The notes beneath the pieces were generated by a model that was given only the letters and a program-made list of their open reading frames with translations, was not told the DNA's origin and searched no databases. Below are positions 34,591 to 45,553 of a DNA stretch of 64,000 nucleotides, piece after piece (the stretch's first letter is position 1; the number at the start of each line of letters is the position of its first letter). This stretch comes from Macrocystis pyrifera (Eukaryota; Sar; Phaeophyceae; Laminariales; Laminariaceae): NCBI GenBank assembly GCA_031763025.1, contig JASSKH010000010.1:4459901-4523900 (forward strand), read 5' to 3'. The position numbers and the translations under genes are program-made.

Positions 34591-35593
34591 ATGAGCCACC
34601 CACACGCTCACAACGCAACATCACCAGCCACAGCAATACTCGCTTCCATGTCATCAGCCACTACGCCAACGACGAGTTCAACATCCAGCGTCGGTCCATC
34701 TCAGCTGTCGACCGTCCAGCCCAGTGGGCCCAGAGAAGCCATCGCCGCTACGACGCATACTCGCGTCGTAAGTTTCTTCACGCGCGGCGTCGTCTTGCGC
34801 CTAGTTGAGAGTGAGTCTATAGTTGTAGTAATCAACGGCTACGCCGTGAAAGACTACCTCCGCAGCAATTTGACAGTCAAGTACTGTACGAGGGCTCCCC
34901 CGGACAACGTCAGGAAGCTCATTCCTTCGCACTCGTGGGTGGTCCAAGCGTCACCCCCCACCAACGCAGTAAAAATTGCAAAGGAAATCAAGGCTGCCGC
35001 CTCGCTCGCAGTCGACTCGGGTGACCGTCAGTCAGAGGTGAAGGTACGATGTTGCAACACTGCCGGCGTCTCGTGGTTTTCGATTAATTACCTGAGTTGC
35101 GTCTTCGGCGTCTCGTGTTGTCTGTCTGCTTGCATGTGCGCACTTATCTTCCACGGCATATTTTTCGGTGCGACACGCGCTACGAACCACGTCTTAATTG
35201 TCATCTATCTGTCTCCTTCCATGTGCGCGCTAGTTTTCCACGTCATTTTGTTAATTGTCCTTTTTATAGCATGCGCTGATTGTCCTGTAAACAGCAGTTG
35301 TGCTTCGCCCTGCTTGCGAAGCCTCCACGGGACTTGACCGCCGCCTTCCTGTCTCGCGTTTTCGGCGTTTTGTGTTGTCTCCTTTTTGTATGTGTGCACT
35401 TGCGACAAGCGCGACCACGTCTTACTTGTCGTTAATTTACCGTTCTATCTGCAGCAAGCAAGTAACGAATGGCTTTGTATCCCACTGCTGTTCGTCTCAA
35501 TGTTCTTCTCCCCCACAGATATCTCGAGTGCGCCTCAACACTTCGCAGCGCAAAAACTTGGAAAGCTATGGCGTCATCCCCTCCAACGACTGA
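34591..35593 (+). CDS. Small two-exon gene of unknown function next to the Rep gene
   Basis: Exon 1, 34591-35043, ends at an AAG|GTACGA donor. Exon 2, 35519-35593, follows a pyrimidine-rich CCCCCACAG acceptor. Both are phase 0, giving about 175 residues: a Ser/Thr/Ala/Pro-rich head of about 50 residues, then a compact part with SFFTRGVVLRLVESESIVVV, KLIPSHSWVVQA and a KIAKEIKAAASLAVD helix, ending GVIPSND. I recognise no domain. The mixed beta/helix tail could be a small DNA- or protein-binding fold. The gene lies 850 bp upstream of, and in the same direction as, the HUH-Rep gene, which suggests but does not prove a shared element. The frame is also open upstream to 34363, but that part covers the direct repeats; I prefer 34591. 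Confidence 0.5.
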
Positions 35594-36443
35594 GATCAAC
35601 TTAATGAGGTCCTCCTTGACCTCTCCTGATTCGTCGAAGGACCTCTTCATCCCAGATGATCGTCACGCCGCGAGCACAAATATCTCCTAGTAATAACTGC
35701 TTCTGCTATTAATAGTGATGCTTGCTGTTTTTTTATGGTACTGGGTTGTATGCTTGTACTCGTACCGTAGGTAGCATGTGACATGCGAACGAGCGTATGA
35801 TATCATACGAGTACTCGTAATACTGTGGTAGTATACGAGTACAGGTACTACTGTAGTAGTACTGCTGCTGCTGTACCAACGATGCTGCTGCTGTGCGAAC
35901 GAGTACTACTTGAGGGAAAAAAAAACGGTCGAGGAGCTAGATGAGAGCGAGAGGTGGAGACAGTCTTCGAAGCATTTGAGTCGGCTTTCCTTCATCTCGT
36001 GTTGCTTCCGAGGGTGGGCAATTGGTGGGTTATTGCTTTAGCTTTTGCCAGAGCGATATTTGTTTACTGGTGTTCAGTGTTTGGTTTCTCTTTCGCGCAA
36101 AGATGATTATATTTTAATGCCGCCCTTAGCGGCACAACTACTGTGTCGCATTAACGGCCTGGATTTGCCTACGATACATACAACAAATCAACTATTTAAT
36201 CAGTCGAACTCACAGCTGACGTATTTCAAAACTTATACAAACAAATACATGCTCTTGTCATTACGGGCATCCGCGAAGCCGCAACAAAAACATTACTTCC
36301 CCTTGTGCTCTTCCACCTCTCTTTAGCTGGTATTATTGCAGGTCCATGCACCACCTTTTAAAAGTGCCTCATATATATTTCCGTTTAGTCGCTTACGCGT
36401 CGCCGCCGCTTGTCTCTTCGCGCAGCCCTCTCGGCAACAGCAG

Positions 36444-39400
36444 ATGAGCCAAGCCGCAAGAGTTGCTTTTTCTGCCGGGTGTCTTCGCCTCTTCGATGAC
36501 GAGGCGATGGGCCCTAGCGGCGACCCTGCGGAGGCTGAGGGAATGTCGGACGGTGACAAGTACGACGCGACCTTTATCGACAACCGCCCTGTGGAAGAAC
36601 TGCCGACCTACAGCGATGCAGAGATGGACGTAAGTGCAACAGCTTTCGAACGGTTTGAAGTTTTGGTCTCTGGTATTTTGTCTTCTGTCTTCATTGAATT
36701 CTGCTGAAAGACTGTTTCCACGAGAGTAAAAATATTTTACGTCGCGTGTGCGCGGGTCTTTTGTTCTCAAATTGGGCGAGTACTCCTCCGCTTCGACCGC
36801 TCAGAACTGAGACGTCTCTATGTGTGTTACGTGTATGCCAGTATTTCTTATCTTAGTTTGCTCAATTTATGCTACTGCGTTGCTCCTTTGTACCACCTTG
36901 TACCATAGTTGGTCGTTTGTTCACACGTCCATGTTGTATTTATTAGCTCTGTTTGCTCAGTTTATGCTACTACGTTGCTCCTTCGTACTATCATGTTTGC
37001 TCGTACTGTTCACAGGTCGATGTTGGAGCTCCGGTGATCTCGTCAGCGGCTGTAGCATCCGTCTCTGCCTCCTCTCCGCAGGGTCTTCAGGCTTCCGCCT
37101 CCAAATTCGCCCTCTCCAGTAGCTGCCCCAGCCGTCGCCGATGCTCACGCGACCGTCGGTGCTGCCGCTACCGATGCTCAACCTGGATCCGGGACGGATG
37201 CCGAAGTAACGTACGGACCCTACCGTCGAACTAGCGGCGACGGCCTACTTAGCGTGGAGTGGCCAAGATCACCCAACGGCACGGGAAAATCCGGCTTCAT
37301 CGACGATGAAGCCGGGATGCGTTACGCCTTTAGCTTCACCCTCACCTGCCTCAGCGGCCACACCGACGTCTCCTTCCAGTGTTTCGAGAAGCTAGGGCAA
37401 TTCGCGCATGTCTTGTGCCACCGTGCCGCTATTGGGCTGGAACGCGGCGGGGTTCGTCGCGTTCTCCATGTCCAAACGGTGTTGGAGATAGGTCTGGACC
37501 ACCACGGCGACACCTCCAAGATAGCGTCATCTCTCAGGGAGAAGATTCGGAAGCTTTGCGGCCTCGTCGGGGCCAAGATCACCGTCAAGGAACTCGCGCC
37601 TACCCAGACTTTCGCACGTGAGGCTCTTCTCTTGTATATTTTTCCCTCAGTGTTTGCCTACCCACACTTTCACCTCTCCTTGTTTTGCTTTCGCGCTTGC
37701 CTGCCTTATCCTTCTCCTTGCGAAGTCAGTTCGTGTTATCTTGTTCATTATTTTCTCGTTTCCTTTCGTTGTTTTTTTCATTGTCTCTATTGAGCATCGC
37801 ACCTGTCTTGTTTTTTTTTTATATACCCTCTCGTAGGAGTGATGACCGGTTACTTCCACATAGAGTCATGTTCGCCTGCCGTGTTGTTCTTTGGCGCTTG
37901 CCGATCTCATCCTGCTCCTAGCGAAACAATGTCGTGGCATTTTGCGTGATCCTCTTCTCATTTATTTTCCGTGTTTTTCGTTCTCCCTATTGTGCTTCGC
38001 ACCCCTCTTTTTAGTTTTTTGTCCTCTATCCTCTCGTAGTCATGACCGGCTACGTCCAAAAGGACCCCGACCGAGCGTGGTACGCCTTTGATTCTGTGGG
38101 CATTTCGCCGGAATTCGTCCGCGACACCCGCGAGAACTACGAGCGCACGGCCAGGTGAGACTTCACAAACGGTTCAATGAGTACTTGACACTTGATCAAC
38201 AGTTTAATTTGCAAGTTTTGGGCAACATGATCAACACTTACTTTCATGTTATGAAACTGTTGCATATTACCCCGCCCTTGCTGTTGTCTTCTACTTACTA
38301 TTTTCAGCGGGTGCGTCAAGGACGAGGCAAGGATCGAGGTCACCAAGAAGGCTTTCTGGGGCATCTGTCACAAAAAATGAGGCAGGAGTTCTACCCTCTC
38401 TACATGTCTCCCGTCCAAGTCCTCAAATTCTGCATCGACAGCCGCGAATACATCCCGCACTTCTCCTGGGTCTCGCCAACCAACGCTCAAGGCATCCCCA
38501 TCGATAAAGCCAGGTCGCTGTGGACGCCCTACGTCTGCCCGGAGGAGGTTCAACGCGAAGACATCTACAACGTGAGTAGCGGTTTCCTATATTTTCCCGT
38601 TATATATTATTTGTCGCGATTCTCCCTAATAAAAAAAAAAAACAATAACTAGTGCCGGTTTAGTATGTCCTGATGAGGTGGTGCCTGATTTCGACGTTAC
38701 GTGGGTTATGTGTGCCTCTATATTGCCGAATGAGGCCTGATTGCCAAGTTAATTTCGGTTACCCCGTATAGTGCCGGTTAAGTAGTGCTGGTTATATGTC
38801 GAGTTGTACCGTGGTTCCCCACTATATTCTCCTGCCCCCTATATTGTCAAGTAGTGCCCACTATTATGGGTTGGCCCCTATAGTGTCGGTTAAGTAGCAA
38901 CTGCTTTATATCTTGCCAATTAGTTCGTGCCGGTTACCTCCCACAGCGCCTGTCACATCACTCGTCACAAATGGGAACAACCAGTAGTTGGGATATAGGA
39001 GTAACTGCAGTTCCCTCGTTTTGCCTGTTTCAATAGGTACAGGTCCCTCTATAACGTCGGTTTTTATGTCCCTCTCTATACTTGGCCCGCAATTTTTTTT
39101 GCCGCGATTCGCCCGAACAAGAAAATAAATACGAAAATAGTGCCGGTTTTGTATTTTTCCAATGAAGTAGTTCCTGATTTCTACGCCGTATTCCTATTAT
39201 GCGGGTCTTGTCTTTGCCGGTTAAGTATTAGGTGGTTGCCCACCTTAGTGTCGGCTAGCCCATACCTATTATGCCGGTTTTGTCTGTTACCGGTTAAGTA
39301 TTGCCAGTTGCCCCATATTTTTGTGTTTCCGGTTGTTGACTGTAGTGCCAGTTACCCCTCACACTAGTGCGGTTTACCCCTTACAGCGTCGGTTAACTAG

Positions 39401-40183
39401 TGCAGTTTAGTATGTTGCCGGCTAAGTAGTGCCGTTTACAAAATATGGTGCTGGTAGAGCCGTTTATAAACTATGGTGCTGGTTTAAGTACTTCTGGTTT
39501 CGCATGTTGACGGTTAGTACTGCCGGTTACCCGTTATAGTGCCTATCAAAGCTCACGTCACAAATGCGAACCAACGCAGCTGTGGTACAGCTATATTTCC
39601 CACGGGCATACCACTATTACTTCGTGCCGGTTCTCATTTCCCTCTATATTGCGGTTGTGTAGTGCCGATTACCCACTATAGTGCCTGTCACATTGTTCCT
39701 CGCGAGATGCTTACTCACGTCGTGTACCTTCTTTACGTGTGACGCACGTCGTGTACATTTTCTACGTATTCCCTACCGTTGCGTCGCTTTTTACGACAGA
39801 TCTTCTTCGACACCCACCCCGGGTCCACCTGTCAAGCGTGGGAACTCTCCGACCTGCCATTCGCCGACATGACCGCTGACGGGGCGCAGTCTCAGGCTTC
39901 TCGTCGCCGCGACATCCTCACCCCTATGGCGGAGGCGGAGGTTAACCTCGCCCTCGACGCCGCTGGAGGTATTCCTAGTGCCCCTGCCACGACGGCAACG
40001 GCCTCCCCACCTTCGCCTGGCTCTCCCGCCGAAGACACCGCCACTGCTGCAGGTGCGTCCGGTAGATCTTCCCACGACTCGCAGATGTCGGCGTTCATGT
40101 CTGCCCCCGACACGCTGCTACTGTCTAACATTGGAATCGGCGAGGACAGCAGCCACGGCGAGGGGGAGGATCCAGACGCCTAG
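36444..40183 (+). CDS. Spliced HUH-type replication-initiator (Rep) gene, Replitron/CRESS-like
   Basis: I read six exons: 36444-36629, 37016 to 37617 (probably more than one piece), 38040-38154, 38308-38571 and 39800-40183, with GT donors and AG acceptors (GTAAGT at 36630, GTGAGG at 37618, GTGAGA at 38155, GTGAGT at 38572). The central part has the three Rep motifs in order: FTLT (37335-37346), a HVQ variant of HUH (37467-37475) and YVQK (38051-38062), the single catalytic tyrosine followed by Lys. CRESS-virus Reps and related plasmids share this order, as do Replitron transposases (one-tyrosine HUH transposons of algae and plants). I see no Walker A helicase motif after YVQK; instead there is a helical domain and an acidic Ser/Ala/Pro-rich tail. 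The phase across the intron before YVQK is consistent. The frame fails to carry over at about two points, so the copy is either slightly decayed or the assembly has indels. As a nickase it would cut and join single-stranded DNA. Confidence 0.6.
37685..38065 (+). repeat. 200-bp tandem duplication across an intron-exon border of the Rep gene
   Basis: Two units, about 37685-37865 and 37886-38065, both hold a GCGCTTGCC start, a T-rich stretch with ATTG(A/T)GC(A/T)TCGCACC, CCTCTCGTAG and ATGACCGG(T/C)TAC. The second unit supplies the acceptor and the start of the YVQK exon. The first is a diverged duplicate inside the intron, with its own possible acceptor at about 37835. Confidence 0.75.
38640..39700 (+). 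repeat. Degenerate GTGCCGGTTA repeats inside the last Rep intron
   Basis: Most of the 1.2-kb intron is made of drifted copies of TAGTGCCGGTTAAGTAGTGC and CCCCTATAGTG. This looks like an old minisatellite that enlarged the intron. No coding sequence. Confidence 0.7.
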
Positions 40184-40910
40184 TTGTCTTCGCTTTATCT
40201 GAATTGGATAGCTGTTCGGGCAAGTTCGCCTACCTATTCTCTCACGAGAGGTCACCAACGTCTTCCTGCCATTTCGCCACTTGTCCGTGCAGGAGGTTAT
40301 GTTGCACAGTGGTGGCACCGTCAAAGAGGGGCCGGGGCGGGGAGTGTAGATTTCCTTTCCTTTCCTAAATTAGTCAGTCGTCGGTGCAACTTCCCGTGTG
40401 CATCATTCATGGGGGTACTGACGCTTTCATATCGTGGTTACTACCTACCACGCCCACGGTGGATGCGGGGGGTGGCGCAGGTTTTCTTGCGATCTTGTCG
40501 TGAGATGTTCACCCGTCGGGGTTTACATGGGAGGGGGTTCTGTAGTGCTTTCGCTGTTGGCGTGAGTGTTAACATATGTTCGTTGTTCATCTTTTTTCTG
40601 TCGTTGCCATGTGAAGAGGAGTGTCACCAATATATTTCGGACGTGCTTCTAGACCTCCCTTCCTGTACGTTTTTAGTGCTCACGTGTTCATCTTCCGTTG
40701 TGAAACCAGTGCATCTCTGCTGTTGCACCATCCCGTCGAAGTGCATATTATTGATGGTGCATGTGATCCATATGATACATCTGAGCAGTTTTACCACAGG
40801 AGTATACGAAGTCCGTACTGCAGTACTAGAGAGATTTTCGTACAGTCCCAAAGAGTATCACCTTGGGTTGAACAAAGTTTTGCTTGACGTTCCCGTAGAA
40901 GTACATATTA
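40184..40910. other. Stretch downstream of the Rep gene
   Basis: Probably 3' untranslated and flanking sequence. A 255-codon ORF spans it on the plus strand but has no motifs, runs into a tandem array and follows the Rep stop directly, so I treat it as chance. Confidence 0.4.
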
Positions 40911-41113
40911 TACATGATGCATCATCTGTTGTACAGCAGTTTTATACATGATGCATCATCTGTTGTACAGCAGTTTTATACATGATTCATCATCTGTTGT
41001 AAAGCAGTTTTATACATGATGCGTCATCTGTTGTACAGCAGTTTTATACATGATGCATCATCTGTTGTACAGCAGTTTTTATACATGATGCATCATCTGT
41101 TGTACTGCAGTTT
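40911..41113. repeat. Minisatellite, 34-bp unit, about six copies
   Basis: Units start at 40911, 40945, 40979, 41013, 41047 and 41082. Each holds the perfect palindrome ATGATGCATCAT (one or two units carry a single change), then CTGTTGTACAGCAG. Spacing is 34 bp with one 35. The array is nearly homogeneous, so it is recent. Confidence 0.92.
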
Positions 41114-41400
41114 TACGAAGTCTGTACAGCTGTGACGGAGAGGTTTATCTTGCGTTCCCGTAGAGTCCATTCGGGTTTCCAACTAGTAGGTTTTATAGAT
41201 ACATCTGTTGTATAGTTTTCCCTTAATGCGATTTCACGAAGTCTGTACAGCAGTTGCGAAGACATTTATATTGCGTTCCCGTGGAAGCCGTTCTGGTTTC
41301 GTAACTAGTGGGTTCGTTTCTATACAGCAATAGTAGCGAACACGTTTATATTGCGTTCCCGTAGAAGCCGTTTGGGTTTCGCAACTAGTGGGTTCATCTT
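41113..41400. repeat. Second tandem array, about 80-bp unit, three copies
   Basis: Three diverged units near 41113, 41233 and 41320 share GAAGTCTGTACAGC, TTTATATTGCGTTCCCGT and TCGCAACTAGTGGGTTC. A weaker relative appears near 40806. Confidence 0.75.
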
Positions 41401-42720
41401 GGACTTTCCTACTTGATTCGCAGCATAGGGCAATACGTACGAGTAGGAAGAACGGAGTCCGCATTTTTCACTTATTGTTGTAACTTTCACGGCTGTATGA
41501 CGTCGATAGATTAGTCGGTGCACAGGTTACATTTAGGGAGTTGCTACGTAACCTGTGCAGTGCACACACTGCGTACTAACGAGAGATACATGCATCGGTG
41601 TACACAGCTTATTTACCTATAGTTTTAGCGGGGTCTGTACAACGGTGTTGTACGCTGCACTTCTCGGCGAGATTTTTTTTGCCGTTCTCCCTCGAGTTCG
41701 TTTTTTTTCTCACCGGGACAGTATTTTTCCATGGGTGTCACTTGTTTTCGTACATTTTGTCGCGTTTTTTTTCGTCCGAAGTGAGATTTCATGTTGTGCT
41801 ACTCTGTTGCGCGCATGTATTTGGCGGAGAGAAGGCCGTAATAACCTTGACGGCTAGTTTTTTTTCGGTTCTCCCTCGTGTTCATCTTTACTCGCCGGCG
41901 AGTTTTAAAAATTTGTTTTCAGGATAGGAGTCAAGGATTTTATCTTACGTCGGCGCCTTCTTTCTTGTACGTGGTGGGATTTTGGTCGATTCCGTTTTGT
42001 CCATATGTTTTCCGGGGGAAATGCGCTCTTCAGCGTCAAAACATATCAATAATAATACATGCATGTCAAAGTTACCAGTGTTTATTATCTCAAAATAACC
42101 TCCGTCGTAATTTTTCTTTTTTTCGTCTCATTTGCCACCAATTTTCTTCATCAATATAACGTTTTTCCAGCAGAAAATCAGTGTTGATGTTGGTATTATT
42201 TGCGAGATTATGTGTCTGTTGTCTTTACTGTTGTCGCATTTTGATAAAAAAAACTGTTTATTTTTCTCTCATTTTCATCAAATTTCCTTCACGGAAAGAC
42301 GTCATTCAGCCACCAATTCGCTTCACGGAAAGACACAATTTAACGTTTTGACCCCCGAAGATAGATGTGCGAATTTTGCGGGCAGGAATTGCCCACCAAA
42401 AACGAAACAAGGGGGGGGGGGGGGAAACGAAAAACAATTCTGGAAATTTCCTCGGGAGGGGTTTCCAAAAAGACAAGAAGGATTCTTTACTCCAAACTTC
42501 GCAGGCGTTTTTCACTCTCGATTTACTCCTCAACCAACCCCGACAGTGTTTTCTGTATAGCGATGCTTCGTATTAAAATAAAATGTCAGCGAGGAATCAC
42601 GCCTCTCCATCGCAACGCAGAGGATATCGTATGTCATGGGGAAAAAAATGGTACCATAGGACCAATATTTACCTTGATTTGGTAATAAAAAAAAAAGTAC
42701 TACTACTTACTGCTATCCTC
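41400..42720. other. Gene-less A/T-rich stretch
   Basis: T-rich and G-homopolymer runs (12 or more G near 42411). ORFs here are low-complexity and lack motifs. Confidence 0.35.
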
Positions 42721-42724
42721 TCCA

Positions 42725-43408
42725 CCTGTCTGTGTTGCACTGCTGTCCACAAAACACAAAATTAAATCCCGACAACCAAGACACACCTCGAATCACGTTT
42801 GCCGCCATTTTTTACGAGGACTTTCGTTCTTCCGCTCTAGCTCCGACCGTTTCCATCGAGCCTAATTTTGGCAGGGCAGATATGTGAGCTCCTTCGTGCA
42901 CTCCCGTGAGTATGCCAAAGCGACACCACTTTTCGTTTCGTCCTTCTAGGCGGACCTCGTGGCTGAAGCTTGAGAATGTGGTTCCAAGCGCTTGAATTTC
43001 CGGTTTCTTGTGCTGTAGCCAAGTTTTTTTTTTCCTGCTGTAGAACGACCAGGAGAACCCAGACACGTGTCTCCTTCTCCTTCTACACCCCAAAAAACTC
43101 TTGACTACAGTTGTACCAGAAACCGAAAATCCAAGCGCCTGGAACCACATTTTCAAACTTCAGCCACGAAGTCCGCCAGGAAGGAGGGCACTAAAAGTGC
43201 TGTCACGTTGGCACCCTCACGCGAGTGCACCAAGAAGCTCATATCTGCCCAGCCCAATTTTGGTTCGATGGAAACGTTCGGAGCTGGAGCAGAAGAACGA
43301 AAGTCCTCGTAAAAAAGCAGCGGCAGACGTGCTTCCATTGTCTTTGTTGTCGGGACTTCAGGCAATATCAAGTTGCTCTTTTTGTGGGCTGTGCAACACA
43401 GGTGTCTA
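42725..43408. repeat. Long fold-back (near-palindrome), arms about 340 bp
   Basis: The two halves are inverted copies meeting at AGACACGTGTCT (centre between 43066 and 43067) with almost no loop. Matched pairs include TTACGAGGACTTTCGTTCTT with its complement near 43300, GGCAGATATG, CGTGGCTGAAG and GTGGTTCCA. Arms differ by perhaps 15 per cent. ORFs across it on both strands are by-products. It resembles a fold-back element or an inverted gene fragment; an RNA from it would form a long hairpin. Confidence 0.85.
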
Positions 43409-44163
43409 TCGGTATCTCTGACATGGTATCCTGGCATATAGCCGTAGCTAGAGACTCCACGCTCCGGTGATGGCGAACAACCGACTACCATGCATGCTCT
43501 CGGCGGTTGTCGTTGTGTTCTTGAGCTTTCAGCAATGTCGATGCACTGACTGCTGCTTGGTGTTGCAGCAGACTGCCAAGGTTGAGAACCCGTCATCGAA
43601 CGATGCCAACCCCGTCCAGCAAGCTCTAGTCTGCGAAAGCAAGCCCGATGTTACCCGACGGGTACGAAACAGGATGCATGGGTGTCGTGTGCTGCTGAGT
43701 GTCTGCCGAATTCAAGTTTTGCGGTAACTCCTCTCCCGCCAACGTCCTCCCAACTCAATCGAAACCCCGGCGTACTTCCACGAACCACCATAAATAAGAT
43801 AGTAAAAGACGAGACTCAATATACGAATAGAATCTGGGCCATACGAAAAACACAAAAAGTGTATGCCAGTTCTGCTTTCCGGTTTCGGCTCCCACAAGAT
43901 TAAACCTCAGCGGGAATCTTGAGACAAAACAGGAAACTAAATGTTGGTAGTGTTACTCTTGCAGTGTTTTACACAGGGTTCCGGAGGCCTTTTGGCATTT
44001 TAAATATATCGTGATCGATCGCGGGAGTTTTTTTTTTTCGCGATCTCGATTGGAATATAATATATATATCGTGTTTTTATCGTTCTAGTAAAGCGCTATT
44101 TACAACACTCACTCCACACAATGCAGCTTAACAGCTTAAGGCTCAGCATGGATGCAAAATCGA

Positions 44164-44830
44164 AAACCTAGGGGAGTTCCGAGCCACTGACAGATCAACG
44201 TAACGCCCCTTCTTGGTGTTTGGAGTTGAGATAGCGCTGTGGTTCACTCCAGCAGAAACAGGGGGGATTTGTTATCGGGGGGTCCTTGAAGGTGAAGTGG
44301 CACGAGGGAGGCACACCTGAGTAGACAATGTCTCGCATCCGCAGTGGGTAGTGCCCAAGGGAATGGGGGCAGGGGGGGTAGAACGGAAACCGCGGTAGAC
44401 GAAAGTAAGAAGGAGACGGCAGACAAGGTAGCAACATGCACCAGACCGACTACAGTACTACAGTAGTAGTAGGTGCAACATGTCTAAGCTTTACTGGTTG
44501 CCGTAAATTGCTGCAGCTGATCGAACAGAGTCTTCCTTTGGTTTCTTTTTTACTTTTTAGCGATTTGCTCCTCCGTGATTTCTATATTATTAATTCCTTA
44601 TTTTTCTTTCTTCTTGACAGGAGTCTTGCGGCGTGGGTGGATGACGAACCAGCTTTGTATTGTCTGACGCATCCTCTCCGGGTGTGTGACATGGTTGACG
44701 AAAGCAGGGCGAAAACGGCAGACAGGGTAGCAAGGTGCCAAACCGACTACTGATAGTAGGCAGAACCTGTCTATGATAATGGTACTCGCACGACAAACTC
44801 CTGTGGCTACTGGAGCATGGTGTTTTTTGT
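44164..44830 (+). mobile_element. 5'-truncated second copy of the LINE
   Basis: It matches 31715-32460: GGGAGTTCCGAGCCAC, TTGGTGTTTGGAGTTGAGA, GGGAATGGGGGCAGGGGG, then the 3' untranslated GCGTGGGTGGATGACGA and GGTAGCAAGGT blocks. Only the 3' end is present, the normal outcome of aborted target-primed reverse transcription. It is a few hundred bases upstream of repeat X, as at the other LINE copy. Confidence 0.85.
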
Positions 44831-44954
44831 TACTACCTGGTATGTATTTTGTTGTGCTTCGGTTTGTCTGTTATTTCCCTTGGTTCTGAGTCTTATTCTG
44901 TTCATATGTGTGTATTATTCACAGTACTGTCTGTACACCTTTCTTTGTAATATG

Positions 44955-45110
44955 TTATCCGGCGACATCCAGCAAAACCAGTGTCCGTGCCGATTCATTC
45001 ATTCTAGAGAGGTACAAGCTCTGCCACCACAAAACTACACCAGCAGACATACTATATCGTTATCCAGTAATAAGCAGAGTAGACAATGCAAGGCCACGTC
45101 ATAATACTGG
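44955..45110 (+). repeat. Dispersed repeat X, copy 4
   Basis: GACATCCAGCAAAACCAGTG, TCCGTGCCGATTC, ATTCTAGAGAGGTACAAG and AGCAGAGTAGACAATGCAAG match copy 1 at 27565. Confidence 0.6.
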
Positions 45111-45152
45111 ATACGATACACACGACGTACATATTATATGAAGAGAGAAAAC

Positions 45153-45534
45153 TGTGGAAGCCAGGGTCGGAGATATCGTAGATCTCGTAACACGCACGCG
45201 CGAAGGACACGTCACCGGTCAAGCAATATCAAATCTCGGGTCACGAGCGGTCTCACATCATTGACGGTATTGACCCGTCCCCGAAAGATATAGCGATCGG
45301 GAGATTATCCGCCGCAGACTCTGGGGTGACAAAAAGTCTCCCCCACCGAGTCAGACTAGCTCTAGCATCTCCTTGCTAAATATCAACGAAGAGCTCTGCT
45401 CGGCTTACGTCGGCCGTAACGACGGCTACAAGGGACCCTCGCCTCGCGACCTCATCACGGCGACCTCTCCGCGACTTTGACACTGCGACTCCTCCGCGAC
45501 TACATCGGTACGAACGACGAGCACAGGAAATACA
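45153..45534 (+). repeat. Probable 5' LTR of the Gypsy element
   Basis: It runs from TGTGGAAGCC to AATACA, the usual TG and CA ends, and is followed at once by TTGGTGACCACC, placed and composed like a tRNA primer-binding site. No partner repeat was found downstream, so this is inferred from its ends and position. Confidence 0.5.
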
Positions 45535-45553
45535 TTGGTGACCACCGTGCTTT

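Noticed and set aside
40184-40951. 255-codon plus-strand ORF after the Rep stop
   Set aside because: No motifs, starts right after the Rep stop, and runs into the 34-bp tandem array; composition looks like chance in T-rich DNA.
40911-41113. Regular 34-bp repeats resembling a CRISPR array
   Set aside because: Units abut with no variable spacers and the DNA is eukaryotic; this is a minisatellite.
42812-43596. ORFs on both strands across the fold-back
   Set aside because: They are mirror products of the inverted arms and carry no recognised domain.
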